Part shown: piece after piece, positions 34,469 to 42,940 of the stretch
Position numbering within the stretch: position 1 is the first letter of the stretch
Layout: the number at the start of each line of letters is the position of its first letter
DNA from: Thalassovita sp.
GTDB taxonomy: Bacteria; Pseudomonadota; Alphaproteobacteria; Rhodobacterales; Rhodobacteraceae
Reading direction: 5' to 3'
Assembly: GCF_963691685.1 (NCBI RefSeq)
Contig: NZ_OY829290.1
Location: 1,798,001 to 1,862,000, forward strand
Length of the DNA stretch: 64,000 nucleotides
The notes under the pieces: generated by a model
What the model was told of the DNA's origin: nothing
The model's input: only the letters and a program-made list of their open reading frames with translations
Database searches by the model: none
Made by a program: the position numbers and the translations under genes

Positions 34469-35539
34469 TTATTGGTCGTAGTCGACAACCACCTTGTCCG
34501 AGATGGCAAAGGCCTGGCACGACAGCACATAGCCTTTTTCGATCTCGTAATCTTCCAGCGCGTGGTTGGTGGCCATTTCCACCTCACCTTCCAGAACCCG
34601 GCAGCGACAGGTCGAACAGACACCGGCACTGCAGGCGTAGGGCGCGTCCAGATTGTTGTCGAGCGCGGCCTGCAGAACGGTTTTGCCGGCGTCCATCTCC
34701 ACCGTGCGGGTGGCGCCATCCAGCGTGATGGTTGCAGTTTTGGCGGCACCCGTTGCGGCAGCGGCGGCGGCCCGTTGCGGCGCGCGGCCCGGCTGATTGC
34801 CGGCAAACAGCTCAAACTTGATCTGCGCCTCATCCATCCCGTGATCTTTCAGCGCCTGCGCGATCCCCAGCATCATCGGTTCCGGCCCGCAGATAAAGGC
34901 GGTTTTGGCGGCTTTTACATCGACCCAGCCTGAGCCGAACAACTCGGCACATTTTTCAGGTGTCACCAGACCGGTGAACAGGTCAATCTCCTGCGCGTCG
35001 CTTTCCAGAATATGGATGACGCTGAACCGGCCCAGATAGGTGTTTTTCAGATCTTCCAGCTCCTCACGGAACATGATCGTGTTCACACCTTTGTTGGCAT
35101 AGACCAGCGTGAAACGGGCATTTGGTTCGGCTTCCAGCGTGGTTTTGATGATCGACAGGACCGGGGTGATGCCGGACCCGCCGGCAAAGCCCAGGTAGCT
35201 GTTATCCGCCTCGGGTGTCAGCGCGGTAAAGAAGTTGCCCATCGGCGGCATGGCCTGCAGACGATCGCCCACGCGCAGATCCTCATTGGCCCAGGTTGAG
35301 AAGGCACCGCCGTCAACCTTTTTTATGCCGACCTGCAGCACGCCGTCGTTTTTACCCGCGCAGATCGAGTAGCTGCGGCGCAGTTCCTGCCCGTCAAAGT
35401 CGCGGCGGAAGGTCAGGTATTGGCCTTGGGTGAAGTCAAACTCCGCCGCGGCACCGTTCACCGGTTTCAGGGTCACGACCACAGCGTCGCGGATGGTTTT
35501 GTGAATGTCGGTGACTTCCAGATCGTGGAAACGTGGCAT
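34469..35539 (-). CDS. paaE: Phenylacetyl-CoA epoxidase reductase PaaE
   Basis: A 356-residue reductase that passes electrons from NADPH to the epoxidase. Domains in order: FAD-binding barrel with FRRDFDGQELRRSYSIC (about 45-62), NAD(P)-binding part (YLGFAGGSGITPVLSIIKTT), and C-terminal 2Fe-2S ferredoxin with CSAGVCSTCRC and a last Cys in YVLSCQA. That order is characteristic of PaaE. It lies 12 bp after paaD. Confidence 0.9.
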   Translation of the reverse strand: MPRFHDLEVTDIHKTIRDAVVVTLKPVNGAAAEFDFTQGQYLTFRRDFDGQELRRSYSICAGKNDGVLQVGIKKVDGGAFSTWANEDLRVGDRLQAMPPMGNFFTALTPEADNSYLGFAGGSGITPVLSIIKTTLEAEPNARFTLVYANKGVNTIMFREELEDLKNTYLGRFSVIHILESDAQEIDLFTGLVTPEKCAELFGSGWVDVKAAKTAFICGPEPMMLGIAQALKDHGMDEAQIKFELFAGNQPGRAPQRAAAAAATGAAKTATITLDGATRTVEMDAGKTVLQAALDNNLDAPYACSAGVCSTCRCRVLEGEVEMATNHALEDYEIEKGYVLSCQAFAISDKVVVDYDQ

Positions 35540-35551
35540 GATCGGGCTCCG

Positions 35552-36019
35552 TCAGATGCACTTGAAGTAGTCAAAGGGTTCCAGGCAGTCGGTGCAGCGC
35601 CATTGCGCCTTGCAGGGGGTTGAGCCGAACTGGCTCAGCCGCTCTACATTGTGACTGCCGCAATGGGGGCATTTGTCCGGCCCCCCGGCGGGTTGTGGCG
35701 GTGCGATGCCATAGGCGTTCAGCTTGTCACGGCCTTCTTGGGTCATCCAGTCGGTGGTCCAGGCCGGTGACAGTTGCCGGCGCAGTTCAATGTCGCGCAG
35801 GCCGTGACCGCGCAGCGCGGTTTCGATATCCAGATTGATGATCGATGTGGCCGGACAGCCCGAGTAGGTTGGGGTGACGGTGACCACGCAGGTTTCGCCC
35901 TCAAAGGCAACATCGCGGATGATGCCCAGATCGGTGAGGGAAATCACCGGGATCTCAGGATCCGGCACCTGATGGAGCCAGTCCCAGACTTGATCTGTTG
36001 AGGGAAGTGTCATGTTCAT
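35552..36019 (-). CDS. paaD: Phenylacetyl-CoA epoxidase maturation protein PaaD
   Basis: A 155-residue protein of the SufT/MIP18-like (DUF59) family: VPDPEIPVISLTDLGIIRDV and VTPTYSGCPATSIINLDIE at the N-terminus, and a C-terminal zinc-ribbon-like part with KCPHCGSHNVE and WRCTDCLEPF. PaaD is thought to help assemble the metal or Fe-S centres of the complex. The chosen start (ATG at 36019) precedes MTLPSTDQ; an upstream in-frame start would add six residues. It is separated from paaC by 114 bp containing hairpins. Confidence 0.9.
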   Translation of the reverse strand: MNMTLPSTDQVWDWLHQVPDPEIPVISLTDLGIIRDVAFEGETCVVTVTPTYSGCPATSIINLDIETALRGHGLRDIELRRQLSPAWTTDWMTQEGRDKLNAYGIAPPQPAGGPDKCPHCGSHNVERLSQFGSTPCKAQWRCTDCLEPFDYFKCI

Positions 36020-36133
36020 ACTCCCGTCCGGCGGCACGCCGGGCAGCGCCCGACCGCCCCCATGGGCGGGCGCTTTACTTCCGCCTGCGGTCGGGCACAG
36101 CCCTTGAGGGATGAACGCAAAGGCATCGTTAGA
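36020..36133 (-). repeat. GC-rich hairpin-forming gap between paaC and paaD
   Basis: The only sizeable gap inside the paa operon. It contains agcgcccg...cgggcgct and a longer imperfect pairing between gcccgaccgcc and ggtcgggc. It may stabilise upstream mRNA or reduce read-through to paaDE. No T run follows, so it is not a normal terminator. Confidence 0.6.
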
Positions 36134-36919
36134 TCACCACTTATTGCCGGGATAGGCGCGTTGCAGCCACTGCATCTGGCACAGCATGTGGCCCAGATGT
36201 TCGGTGTGCATGGCGCCGGTGCGGCCGCCCTTATGGGCAAAGTCACTGTCGGGTTTCACCAGCGTCGCCTCTGCCAGCGCGGCTGTGACGATGGCGTCAA
36301 AGCCCGGGCGCAGGCTGGCCGGATCGGGGCCAATCCCAGCGGCAACGGCAGCGACATCCACAGCGTCAGACTGGAACATCTCACCCACATAGGGCCAGAG
36401 CAGATCCAGCGCCGCCTGCATCCGGTTGTGGCTTTCCTCAGTGCCGTCACCCAGACCAATCACCGTGTCGCGGGACCGTTCCAGATGGTAGGCAACCTCT
36501 TTGCTGGCCTTTTCGGCAATTGCCGAAATGGTGGCGTCGGTGGAGTTTACCAGCTCCGCCAGCAGCACCGCATGATAGGCGTCAAACAGGAACTGGCGCA
36601 TCAGGGTCTGGCCAAAGTCACCGTTCGGCAGTTCCACCAGCAGCACATTGCGGAAATCCCAGACGTCACGCAGGAAGGCCAGGTCATCGGCCGATTTGCC
36701 TTCGCCCTGCACCTCAGCCGCATGGCCCAGCCACAGCTGGGTCTGGCCCAGCAGGTCCAGCGCGGTGTTGGCCAGCGCGATGTCCTCTTCCAGCACCGGG
36801 GATTTGCCGCACCATTCACTGACGCGGTGGCCCAGCACCAAGGTGTTGTCGCCCAGACGCAGCAGGTATTGCACCAGCTGGTCCTGCGTCATCTCAGCCA
36901 GTTTCTCCGCCGCGCCCAT
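36134..36919 (-). CDS. paaC: Phenylacetyl-CoA epoxidase structural subunit PaaC
   Basis: A 261-residue ferritin-like protein with family phrases YLLRLGDNTLVLGHRVSEWC, GQTQLWLGHAAEVQGEGKSA and DFRNVLLVELPNGDFG, and a C-terminal HTEHLGHMLCQMQWLQRAYP. PaaC lacks the full diiron site and forms the structural partner of the catalytic PaaA. The ATG overlaps the paaB stop (TGATG). Confidence 0.9.
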   Translation of the reverse strand: MGAAEKLAEMTQDQLVQYLLRLGDNTLVLGHRVSEWCGKSPVLEEDIALANTALDLLGQTQLWLGHAAEVQGEGKSADDLAFLRDVWDFRNVLLVELPNGDFGQTLMRQFLFDAYHAVLLAELVNSTDATISAIAEKASKEVAYHLERSRDTVIGLGDGTEESHNRMQAALDLLWPYVGEMFQSDAVDVAAVAAGIGPDPASLRPGFDAIVTAALAEATLVKPDSDFAHKGGRTGAMHTEHLGHMLCQMQWLQRAYPGNKW

Positions 36920-37203
36920 CACATATGCCCCGCTTCTTCGGGGATGTCGAAGAACGACGGGTGGCGATAGACCTTGCTCTCACTCGGTTCAAACAGCGGG
37001 CCTTTTTCGCCCGGCGCGGTGGCCGAGATGTGTTTCGCCTCGACAACCCAGATCGACACACCTTCGTTGCGGCGGGTGTAAACGTCGCGGGCGTTTTTGA
37101 TCGCCATTTCGGCGTCCGGCGCATGCAAGCTGCCGACGTGACGGTGGCTGAGGCCGTGCTGGCCGCGAATGAAAATCTCCCAGAGGGGCCATTCCTGTGA
37201 CAT
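36919..37203 (-). CDS. paaB: Phenylacetyl-CoA epoxidase subunit PaaB
   Basis: A 94-residue protein starting MSQEWPLWEIFIRGQHGLSH, with an AGGAGGA site just upstream; the longer in-frame start at 37227 is unlikely. It contains HVGSLHAPDAEMAIKNARDV and IWVVEAKHI, as in PaaB. PaaB bridges the PaaAC heterodimers in the epoxidase complex. Confidence 0.95.
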   Translation of the reverse strand: MSQEWPLWEIFIRGQHGLSHRHVGSLHAPDAEMAIKNARDVYTRRNEGVSIWVVEAKHISATAPGEKGPLFEPSESKVYRHPSFFDIPEEAGHM

Positions 37204-37273
37204 GTTCTGTCCTCCTGTCTCGCACACCCGCGGCGCATCTGGCGGGGTGGCTGGATATATCGGTAAGGGCGGC

Positions 37274-38278
37274 TTACTCAGCCGCTTGCTGCGCGGCCAT
37301 TTTGGCGGCGCGTTTTTTCTCGGCGTGTGCCATCAGGCCTTCGCGGATCCAGGCGCCATCGTCCCAGGCCTTGTTGCGGGTCGCCATGCGGTCCTGATTG
37401 CAGGGGCCGTTGCCTTTCAGCACGTCAAAGAACTCGCCCCAATCGGGTTCGGAGAAATCATAGCCGCCTTTTTCCTCATTCCACTTGAGGTTTTCATCGG
37501 GAATGGTCAGGCCCAGGAATTCGGCCTGCGGCACGGTCTGATCCACAAACTTCTGGCGCAGCTCATCGTTGGTGTTGATCTTGATCTTCCACGCCATCGA
37601 CTGTGCCGAATGGACCGAGTCCTTGTCCGAGGGACCGAACATCATCAGCGACGGATACCACAGACGGTTCAGCGCATCCTGCGCCATTTTCTTCTGCTCA
37701 GGGGAACCCTGCGCCATCTTCATCACGATGTCGTAGCCCTGACGCTGGTGGAAGCTTTCTTCCTTACAGATCCGGATCATGGCGCGGGAATAGGGACCGT
37801 AAGAGGTCCGCTGCAGCGGCACCTGGTTCATGATCGCGGCCCCATCAACCAGCCAGCCTACGGCGCCGATATCGGCCCAGTTCAGCGTGGGATAGTTGAA
37901 GATCGAGGAATACTTGGCGCGCCCGTCCAGCAGCTGTTCGGTCATCTCATCGCGGGTGATACCCAGCGTTTCGGCGGCGGAGTAGAGGTAGAGGCCATGG
38001 CCCGCCTCATCCTGTACCTTGGCCAGCAGGATCGCCTTGCGCTCCAATGTGGGCGCGCGGGTGATCCAGTTGCCTTCGGGCAGTTGGCCGACGATTTCGG
38101 AATGCGCGTGCTGACCGATCTGGCGGATCAGGGTTTTGCGATAGCCCTCGGGCATCCAATCGCGCGGTTCAATTTTGATGTCAGCATCAATTTTGTCCTG
38201 AAAGGCCGCCTCTTCAGGCGTCATCTCTTCGCGCGACTTAGCGCCGGAGCCGGTGGATTTGACCATTTGCGCGTACAT
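37274..38278 (-). CDS. paaA: Phenylacetyl-CoA epoxidase catalytic subunit PaaA
   Basis: A 334-residue diiron protein and first gene of the operon. Key segments are LLAKVQDEAGHGLYLYSAAE (metal-binding E and E-x-x-H) and RICKEESFHQRQGYDIVMKM (second E and E-x-x-H), with WPM-like N-terminal PEGYRKTLIRQIGQHAHSEI. With PaaBCE it converts phenylacetyl-CoA to the 1,2-epoxide. A TetR-type palindrome lies 77 bp upstream of its start, in the promoter region. Confidence 0.95.
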   Translation of the reverse strand: MYAQMVKSTGSGAKSREEMTPEEAAFQDKIDADIKIEPRDWMPEGYRKTLIRQIGQHAHSEIVGQLPEGNWITRAPTLERKAILLAKVQDEAGHGLYLYSAAETLGITRDEMTEQLLDGRAKYSSIFNYPTLNWADIGAVGWLVDGAAIMNQVPLQRTSYGPYSRAMIRICKEESFHQRQGYDIVMKMAQGSPEQKKMAQDALNRLWYPSLMMFGPSDKDSVHSAQSMAWKIKINTNDELRQKFVDQTVPQAEFLGLTIPDENLKWNEEKGGYDFSEPDWGEFFDVLKGNGPCNQDRMATRNKAWDDGAWIREGLMAHAEKKRAAKMAAQQAAE

Positions 38279-38354
38279 GGCAGGGACCTCCCAGAATGGC
38301 CTTTGGGGCCGATATGATTGTCTTTTGGTCGCTGTGCCGCGGATCGGGCAAAGC

Positions 38355-38368
38355 TGACCGTACGGTTA
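38355..38368. promoter_or_regulatory. Palindromic operator candidate upstream of paaA
   Basis: tgaccgtacggtta holds the perfect palindrome ACCGTACGGT. It is placed 77 bp before paaA in the intergenic region with the divergent TSUP gene. Such short palindromes are typical for TetR-type regulators, including those that control phenylacetate genes in some bacteria; PaaX could also act here. Assignment to a protein is inference. Confidence 0.5.
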
Positions 38369-38515
38369 GGGATAGTCTGGGTGACGATTCGAGGCAAGTG
38401 AAATGTTACCTTTTGCGAGGGTGAGTCTATCATATGTAACGTATTGTCGATGTTGCGTGGCTGGCTGTGATTAGGTATGCAAAGGTATACCAATTTCAAA
38501 GATCGAGCTTTTGCG

Positions 38516-39280
38516 ATGCCAGACCTGCTGTTGACCCTATTGCCTGCGGACCTGTCGCTCTGGACGGCCGGGGCGCTGGTGGCGTCGAGCTTTGTCACCT
38601 CAGCTATTTCCGCGGCCTTTGGGCTGGGGGGCGGGCTGGTGATGCTGGCCCTTCTGGCGGCAACCCTGCCACCAGCGACGCTGATCCCTGTGCATGGCTG
38701 GGTTCAGCTGGGCTCAAACGTGGCACGGGCCGCCATGATGTGGCGCAACATTCAGTGGGCGTTGGTGCCGGGGTTTGTGATCGGCACCGTGGCCGGTGTG
38801 GCACTGGGCGGGCAGATCGTGGTCAGTCTGCCCCCCGCCTACATGCAGCTGGCCGTGGGGCTGTTTATCCTCTGGACGCTGATCGCAACGCCCCCGCGCT
38901 GGCTGCGCTATGCCGGTTGGCTGAGCGGGTTGGTGTCCAGCTTTCTGACGATGTTCTTCGGTGCCACAGGGCCGTTTGTGGCGGCCTATCTGAAACCCCG
39001 CAAAATGGCGCGGCACGATCAGGTGGCGACCCATGCGATGTTCATGACCTTTCAGCATGGGCTGAAGGTGGCGATGTTTGGCCTTCTGGGTTTTGCACTG
39101 GCGCCGTGGATCGGCTTCATTCTGGCGCTGGTTCTGTCGGGTGTTGCAGGCACCTGGGCCGGCAAGCTGATCCTCAGCCGGATGAGCGACCGCGGGTTTC
39201 ACCGGGTGCTGAGCGTGGTTCTGGCGCTCGTGGCGCTGCGGCTGGTCTATATGGCGGGCCAGGCCTTGCTGGCCGGGTGA
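38516..39280 (+). CDS. TSUP-family (TauE/SafE) membrane permease
   Basis: A 254-residue membrane protein with about 8 hydrophobic segments. Two TSUP half-signatures are visible: SAISAAFGLGGGLVMLALLA in the first half and LTMFFGATGPFVAAYLKPRK in the second. The family exports or imports sulfonates, sulfite or other organic anions. The start at 38516 (MPDLLLTL) is preferred; another at 38477 would add 13 polar residues, and neither has a strong ribosome site. It diverges from the paa operon, so a role for an aromatic or organic acid is possible but not shown. Confidence 0.75.
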   Translation: MPDLLLTLLPADLSLWTAGALVASSFVTSAISAAFGLGGGLVMLALLAATLPPATLIPVHGWVQLGSNVARAAMMWRNIQWALVPGFVIGTVAGVALGGQIVVSLPPAYMQLAVGLFILWTLIATPPRWLRYAGWLSGLVSSFLTMFFGATGPFVAAYLKPRKMARHDQVATHAMFMTFQHGLKVAMFGLLGFALAPWIGFILALVLSGVAGTWAGKLILSRMSDRGFHRVLSVVLALVALRLVYMAGQALLAG

Positions 39281-39285
39281 GCGGA

Positions 39286-40053
39286 TCAGTTCAGAACCCG
39301 TTTCAGACTGTCCTGCACCTTCAGCAGGGCGGGCAGATAGGTGCGCACAATTTCCTGCTGGTCTGGTGAGATGGCGGCCGTGCCGATGTTCAGCGCGGCA
39401 ACGGTCCGATCGCGGTGGTTCAGTACCGGCACCGCAAGGGAGCGCAGGCCCGGCTCCACTTCCTGATCAACCAATGCGTAGCCTTGATGACGTATTCTGG
39501 CGCATTCCTGCAGCAGGCTGGGAATATCGGCCAGGCTTTGCGGTGTGCGCGGGCTGAGGTCTGTCTGCTCGAGCAGGGTGCGGGCCTCAGCCTCGGGCAG
39601 GGCGGCCAGCAATACCCGTCCCATGGAGGTGCAATGGGCCGGCAGCCGTGAGCCCGGCATCAACCCGATGGACATCAGCCGTTTCTGCGCCGCCCGGGCG
39701 ATATAGACAATTTCATCCCCTTCAAGGATCGAGACCGAGCAGCTGTGACCGATCTGTTCAGACAATTGATCCAGCCAGGGCTGCACCACCTGTGGCAGCG
39801 GCATGGAGGACAGCGCCGCCAGTCCAAGGCGTAGAACCCGCGGGGTCAGGGCAAAGAACTTGCCGTCATATTCGGCGTAGCCTTCGTGATGCAGCGTCAA
39901 CAGGCAGCGCCGCGCGGTGGCGCGGTCTAGCCCGGTTAGGGCGGCCACCTCCGTGATGGTCAGGCGCGGCGTGTCGGCACTAAAGGCTTCGATCACGCGC
40001 AGGCCTTTGGCGAAAGAGGCGATGGTATCGGTTGATTTGTTCACCATGCGCAC
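39286..40053 (-). CDS. IclR-family regulator of the beta-ketoadipate genes (PcaR-like)
   Basis: A 255-residue IclR-type regulator. The winged helix reads LTITEVAALTGLDRATARRC and LLTLHHEGYAEYDGKFFALT. The effector domain has SCSVSILEGDEIVYIARAAQ, PAHCTSMGRVLLAALPEAEA and DQEVEPGLRSLAVPVLNHRD, a pattern close to PcaR/PobR. It is divergent from pcaIJF with a 113-bp intergenic region holding direct repeats of gcgcaca.aaattt and an inverted repeat, so these genes are the likely targets, with beta-ketoadipate as likely signal. Confidence 0.85.
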   Translation of the reverse strand: MRMVNKSTDTIASFAKGLRVIEAFSADTPRLTITEVAALTGLDRATARRCLLTLHHEGYAEYDGKFFALTPRVLRLGLAALSSMPLPQVVQPWLDQLSEQIGHSCSVSILEGDEIVYIARAAQKRLMSIGLMPGSRLPAHCTSMGRVLLAALPEAEARTLLEQTDLSPRTPQSLADIPSLLQECARIRHQGYALVDQEVEPGLRSLAVPVLNHRDRTVAALNIGTAAISPDQQEIVRTYLPALLKVQDSLKRVLN

Positions 40054-40103
40054 AGAAATTTACGTCATGTGAACAAATGTCAAGATGCGCACAAATTTGT
40101 TGG

Positions 40104-40125
40104 AAACCGACCATGGGGTCGGTTT
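40104..40125. promoter_or_regulatory. Inverted repeat upstream of pcaI
   Basis: aaaccgacc (40104-40112) and ggtcggttt (40117-40125) are separated by atgg, 42 bp before the pcaI start. Near it, atgcgcacagaaattt and atgcgcacaaattt form a direct repeat overlapping the regulator start. These are candidate binding sites for the divergent IclR protein. Confidence 0.5.
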
Positions 40126-40166
40126 AGCTCTGGCCTAACGCGGGCAAACGGATCTAAGGACATTCT

Positions 40167-40874
40167 ATGGACAAACAGGTTGCAACTCTGGCCGAGGCGG
40201 TCGCAGGCATTCCCGATGGGGCCAGCGTGATGATTGGTGGCTTTGGCGGCTCCGGCGCGCCGATTGAGCTGATCCATGCGCTGATCGACAGCGGCGCGCG
40301 GGATCTGACCGTAGTGAACAACAACGCAGGCAACGGCCATGTCGGACTGGCGGCATTGATCGAACAGAAACAGGTGAAGAAGCTGATCTGCTCCTTCCCA
40401 CGTTCTGCCGATCCGCGGGTCTTTACCGAAATGTATCTGGCCGGTGAGATTGAGTTGGAGCTGGTGCCACAGGGCACCCTGGCCGAACGGATCCGCGCCG
40501 GTGGGGCGGGCATTCCAGCCTTTTATACGCCCACCTCTTACGGGACAGAGCTGGCGGCGGGCAAACCGACCGCTGAATTTGACGGCAAGCCTTATGTGCA
40601 GGAACGCTGGCTGAAGACAGATTATGCCATCATCAAGGCTGAGTTGGGTGATGCGATGGGCAACCTCAGCTACCGGATGGCGGCGCGGAACTTCAACCCG
40701 CTGATGGCCACCGCAGCGACCCACACCATTGCGCAGGTTTCGCGCGTGGTGCCCCTTGGCGGCATCGATCCGGAACAGGTGTTGACCCCGGGCATCTTTG
40801 TGAACACCGTGGTCGAAGTGGCAGAACCCGCACAGGAAGAAGCGCTGAACCGGGCGGAGGCCGTTTACCCATGA
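40167..40874 (+). CDS. pcaI: 3-oxoadipate CoA-transferase subunit A
   Basis: A 235-residue protein with the family I CoA-transferase A-subunit signature VMIGGFGGSGAPIELIHALI and later NNAGNGHVGLAALI and SFPRSADPRVFTEMYLAGEI. With subunit B it transfers CoA from succinyl-CoA to 3-oxoadipate. An AAGGA site precedes the ATG. Its stop overlaps the pcaJ start (ATGA). Confidence 0.9.
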   Translation: MDKQVATLAEAVAGIPDGASVMIGGFGGSGAPIELIHALIDSGARDLTVVNNNAGNGHVGLAALIEQKQVKKLICSFPRSADPRVFTEMYLAGEIELELVPQGTLAERIRAGGAGIPAFYTPTSYGTELAAGKPTAEFDGKPYVQERWLKTDYAIIKAELGDAMGNLSYRMAARNFNPLMATAATHTIAQVSRVVPLGGIDPEQVLTPGIFVNTVVEVAEPAQEEALNRAEAVYP

Positions 40875-41569
40875 GCAAGATGACGATGGAACAACTGGCT
40901 GAGATCAAGCTGAGCAACGCCCAGATCGCCTGGCGCGCGGCGCAGGATATCGAGGACGGCGCCTATGTCAATCTTGGCATTGGCTTTCCTGAGATGGTGG
41001 CGAAGTTCCAGCCTGAGGGGCGCGAAGCGATCTTTCACACCGAAAACGGTGTGCTGGGCTTTGGTGAGGCCCCGGCGGCGGGTGAGGAAGACTGGGATCT
41101 GATCAACGCGGGCAAAAAGGCAATCACGCTGAAGCCCGGGTCAGCCTTCTTTCACCATGCCGATAGCTTTGCCATGGTGCGTGGTGGCCATCTGGATGTG
41201 GCCATTCTGGGCGCCTATCAGGTGGCGGAAAACGGCGATCTGGCCAATTGGTCCACCGGGCGCGGCGGCGTGCCCGCGGTGGGCGGTGCGATGGATCTGG
41301 TGCATGGGGCGAAACGGGTCGCCGTGCTGACCGATCATGTGACCAAAAAAGGTGACCCTAAACTGGTGGCCAGCTGCACCATGCCGCTGACGGGCGTCGG
41401 CTGTGTGACACGGATCTATACCTCGCTGGCGGTGGTGGACGTCGAAGCCGGGCGATTTGTCCTGCGCGAAAAACTGCCCGCCATCAGCATGGAAGACTTA
41501 CAGGCCCTCACAGGGGCGGAACTGACGACAAACGGTCCGGTGGGCGATCTGATCGCGCCGGAGCTGTAA
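40871..41569 (+). CDS. pcaJ: 3-oxoadipate CoA-transferase subunit B
   Basis: A 232-residue protein with GAYVNLGIGFPEMVAKFQPE and FHTENGVLGFGEAPAAGEE, the latter carrying the catalytic Glu of class I CoA-transferase B subunits, then KPGSAFFHHADSFAMVRGGH. It is translationally coupled to subunit A and followed 17 bp later by the thiolase gene. Confidence 0.9.
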   Translation: MSKMTMEQLAEIKLSNAQIAWRAAQDIEDGAYVNLGIGFPEMVAKFQPEGREAIFHTENGVLGFGEAPAAGEEDWDLINAGKKAITLKPGSAFFHHADSFAMVRGGHLDVAILGAYQVAENGDLANWSTGRGGVPAVGGAMDLVHGAKRVAVLTDHVTKKGDPKLVASCTMPLTGVGCVTRIYTSLAVVDVEAGRFVLREKLPAISMEDLQALTGAELTTNGPVGDLIAPEL

Positions 41570-41586
41570 CAAAAGGGAAGAGAGAC

Positions 41587-42789
41587 ATGCAGGAAGCCTA
41601 TATTTGCGATTACGTGCGCACTCCGATTGGCCGTTTTGGCGGGGCTTTGGCCTCGGTCCGGGCTGATGATCTGGGCGCTGTGCCGATCAAGGCGCTGATG
41701 GACCGTCATGACATTGACTGGTCCGCCGTGGATGAGGTGATCTACGGCTGTGCCAACCAGGCGGGCGAAGACAACCGCAACGTGGCGCGGATGGCGGCCC
41801 TGCTGGCGGGTCTGCCGGAAACTGTGCCGGGCACCACGATGAACCGCCTTTGCGGGTCGGGCATGGATGCGGTGATTGCGGCTGCCCGTGCGATCAAATG
41901 CGGCGAGGCCGATCTGATCATCGCCGGCGGCGTTGAAAGCATGACGCGCGCCCCGTTTGTGATGCCGAAAGCCTCCACCGCGTTCAGCCGCGCCAATGAG
42001 GTTTTTGACACCACCATCGGCTGGCGGTTTGTAAACCCGCTGATGAAGAAACAATACGGCATCGATTCTATGCCGGAGACGGCGGAAAACGTGGCTGAGG
42101 ATTTCAACGTCTCACGCGAAGATCAGGATGCCTTTGCTGTACGTTCGCAGCAAAAGGCAGGCGCTGCGATGGAAAACGGCCGGTTGGCCAAGGAAATCAC
42201 CCCCGTTGTGATCCCGCAGCGCAAAGGTGACGATGTGGTGGTGGATATGGATGAACATCCGCGTCCCGCGACCACGGTTGAAAACCTCGCCAAACTGCGC
42301 GCGCCTTTCCGTGAAGGTGGCTCGGTCACGGCGGGCAATGCCTCGGGCGTAAACGACGGGGCGGCGGCGCTGATCATTGCCTCGTCAGATGCGGTTGAGA
42401 AACACGGTCTGAAGCCGATTGCCAAGGTGCTTGGTGGTGCCTCGGTTGGTCTGGCCCCGCGCATCATGGGCTTTGGCCCGGCGCCGGCCTCGAAGAAGCT
42501 GATGGACCGTTTGGGCCTGACGCAGGAAGATTTCGACGTGATCGAGCTGAACGAAGCCTTTGCCAGCCAGGGTCTGGCGACGCTGCGCGATCTGGGCATT
42601 GCCGATGATGATCCGCGCGTGAACCCCAATGGCGGCGCCATCGCGCTGGGCCACCCCTTAGGCATGTCGGGCGCCCGGATCACCGGATCGGCCGCGTTGG
42701 AGATGCAGCTGACAGGCGGCAAGCGGGCGCTGGCGACCATGTGTATTGGCGTGGGACAGGGCATCGCGATCGCCTTGGAAGCCGTGTGA
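41587..42789 (+). CDS. pcaF: 3-oxoadipyl-CoA thiolase
   Basis: A 400-residue thiolase. Catalytic segments are TTMNRLCGSGMDAVIAAARA (nucleophilic Cys), GGAIALGHPLGMSGARITGS (His) and ATMCIGVGQGIAIALE (second Cys). It cleaves 3-oxoadipyl-CoA to succinyl-CoA and acetyl-CoA. The N-terminal MQEAYICDYVRTPIGRFGGA and the CoA-transferase neighbours identify the PcaF type; it could also serve phenylacetate degradation (PaaJ role), whose end product has the same structure, and no other thiolase is in the nearby paa operon. An AGGGAAGAGAGA ribosome site lies upstream. Confidence 0.9.
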   Translation: MQEAYICDYVRTPIGRFGGALASVRADDLGAVPIKALMDRHDIDWSAVDEVIYGCANQAGEDNRNVARMAALLAGLPETVPGTTMNRLCGSGMDAVIAAARAIKCGEADLIIAGGVESMTRAPFVMPKASTAFSRANEVFDTTIGWRFVNPLMKKQYGIDSMPETAENVAEDFNVSREDQDAFAVRSQQKAGAAMENGRLAKEITPVVIPQRKGDDVVVDMDEHPRPATTVENLAKLRAPFREGGSVTAGNASGVNDGAAALIIASSDAVEKHGLKPIAKVLGGASVGLAPRIMGFGPAPASKKLMDRLGLTQEDFDVIELNEAFASQGLATLRDLGIADDDPRVNPNGGAIALGHPLGMSGARITGSAALEMQLTGGKRALATMCIGVGQGIAIALEAV

Positions 42790-42940
42790 TCTGAACGGGG
42801 CGGGGAGTGGGCGTTGCCCCCTCGGGCTGTCGCCCTCACCCCCAGAGTATTTTTGGATCATTGAAAGGGCGTCCCGGCTGCGGGGCGCTCTTTACTTTTG
42901 GTGCGGGCCGCGTTCCTGTGGCGCGAAGGGGAGGGGCGCT

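Noticed and set aside
38467..39369. Alternative frame overlapping the TSUP gene
   Set aside because: The overlapping frame gives a Cys/Arg/Gly-rich chain; the TSUP frame has clear membrane segments and signatures.
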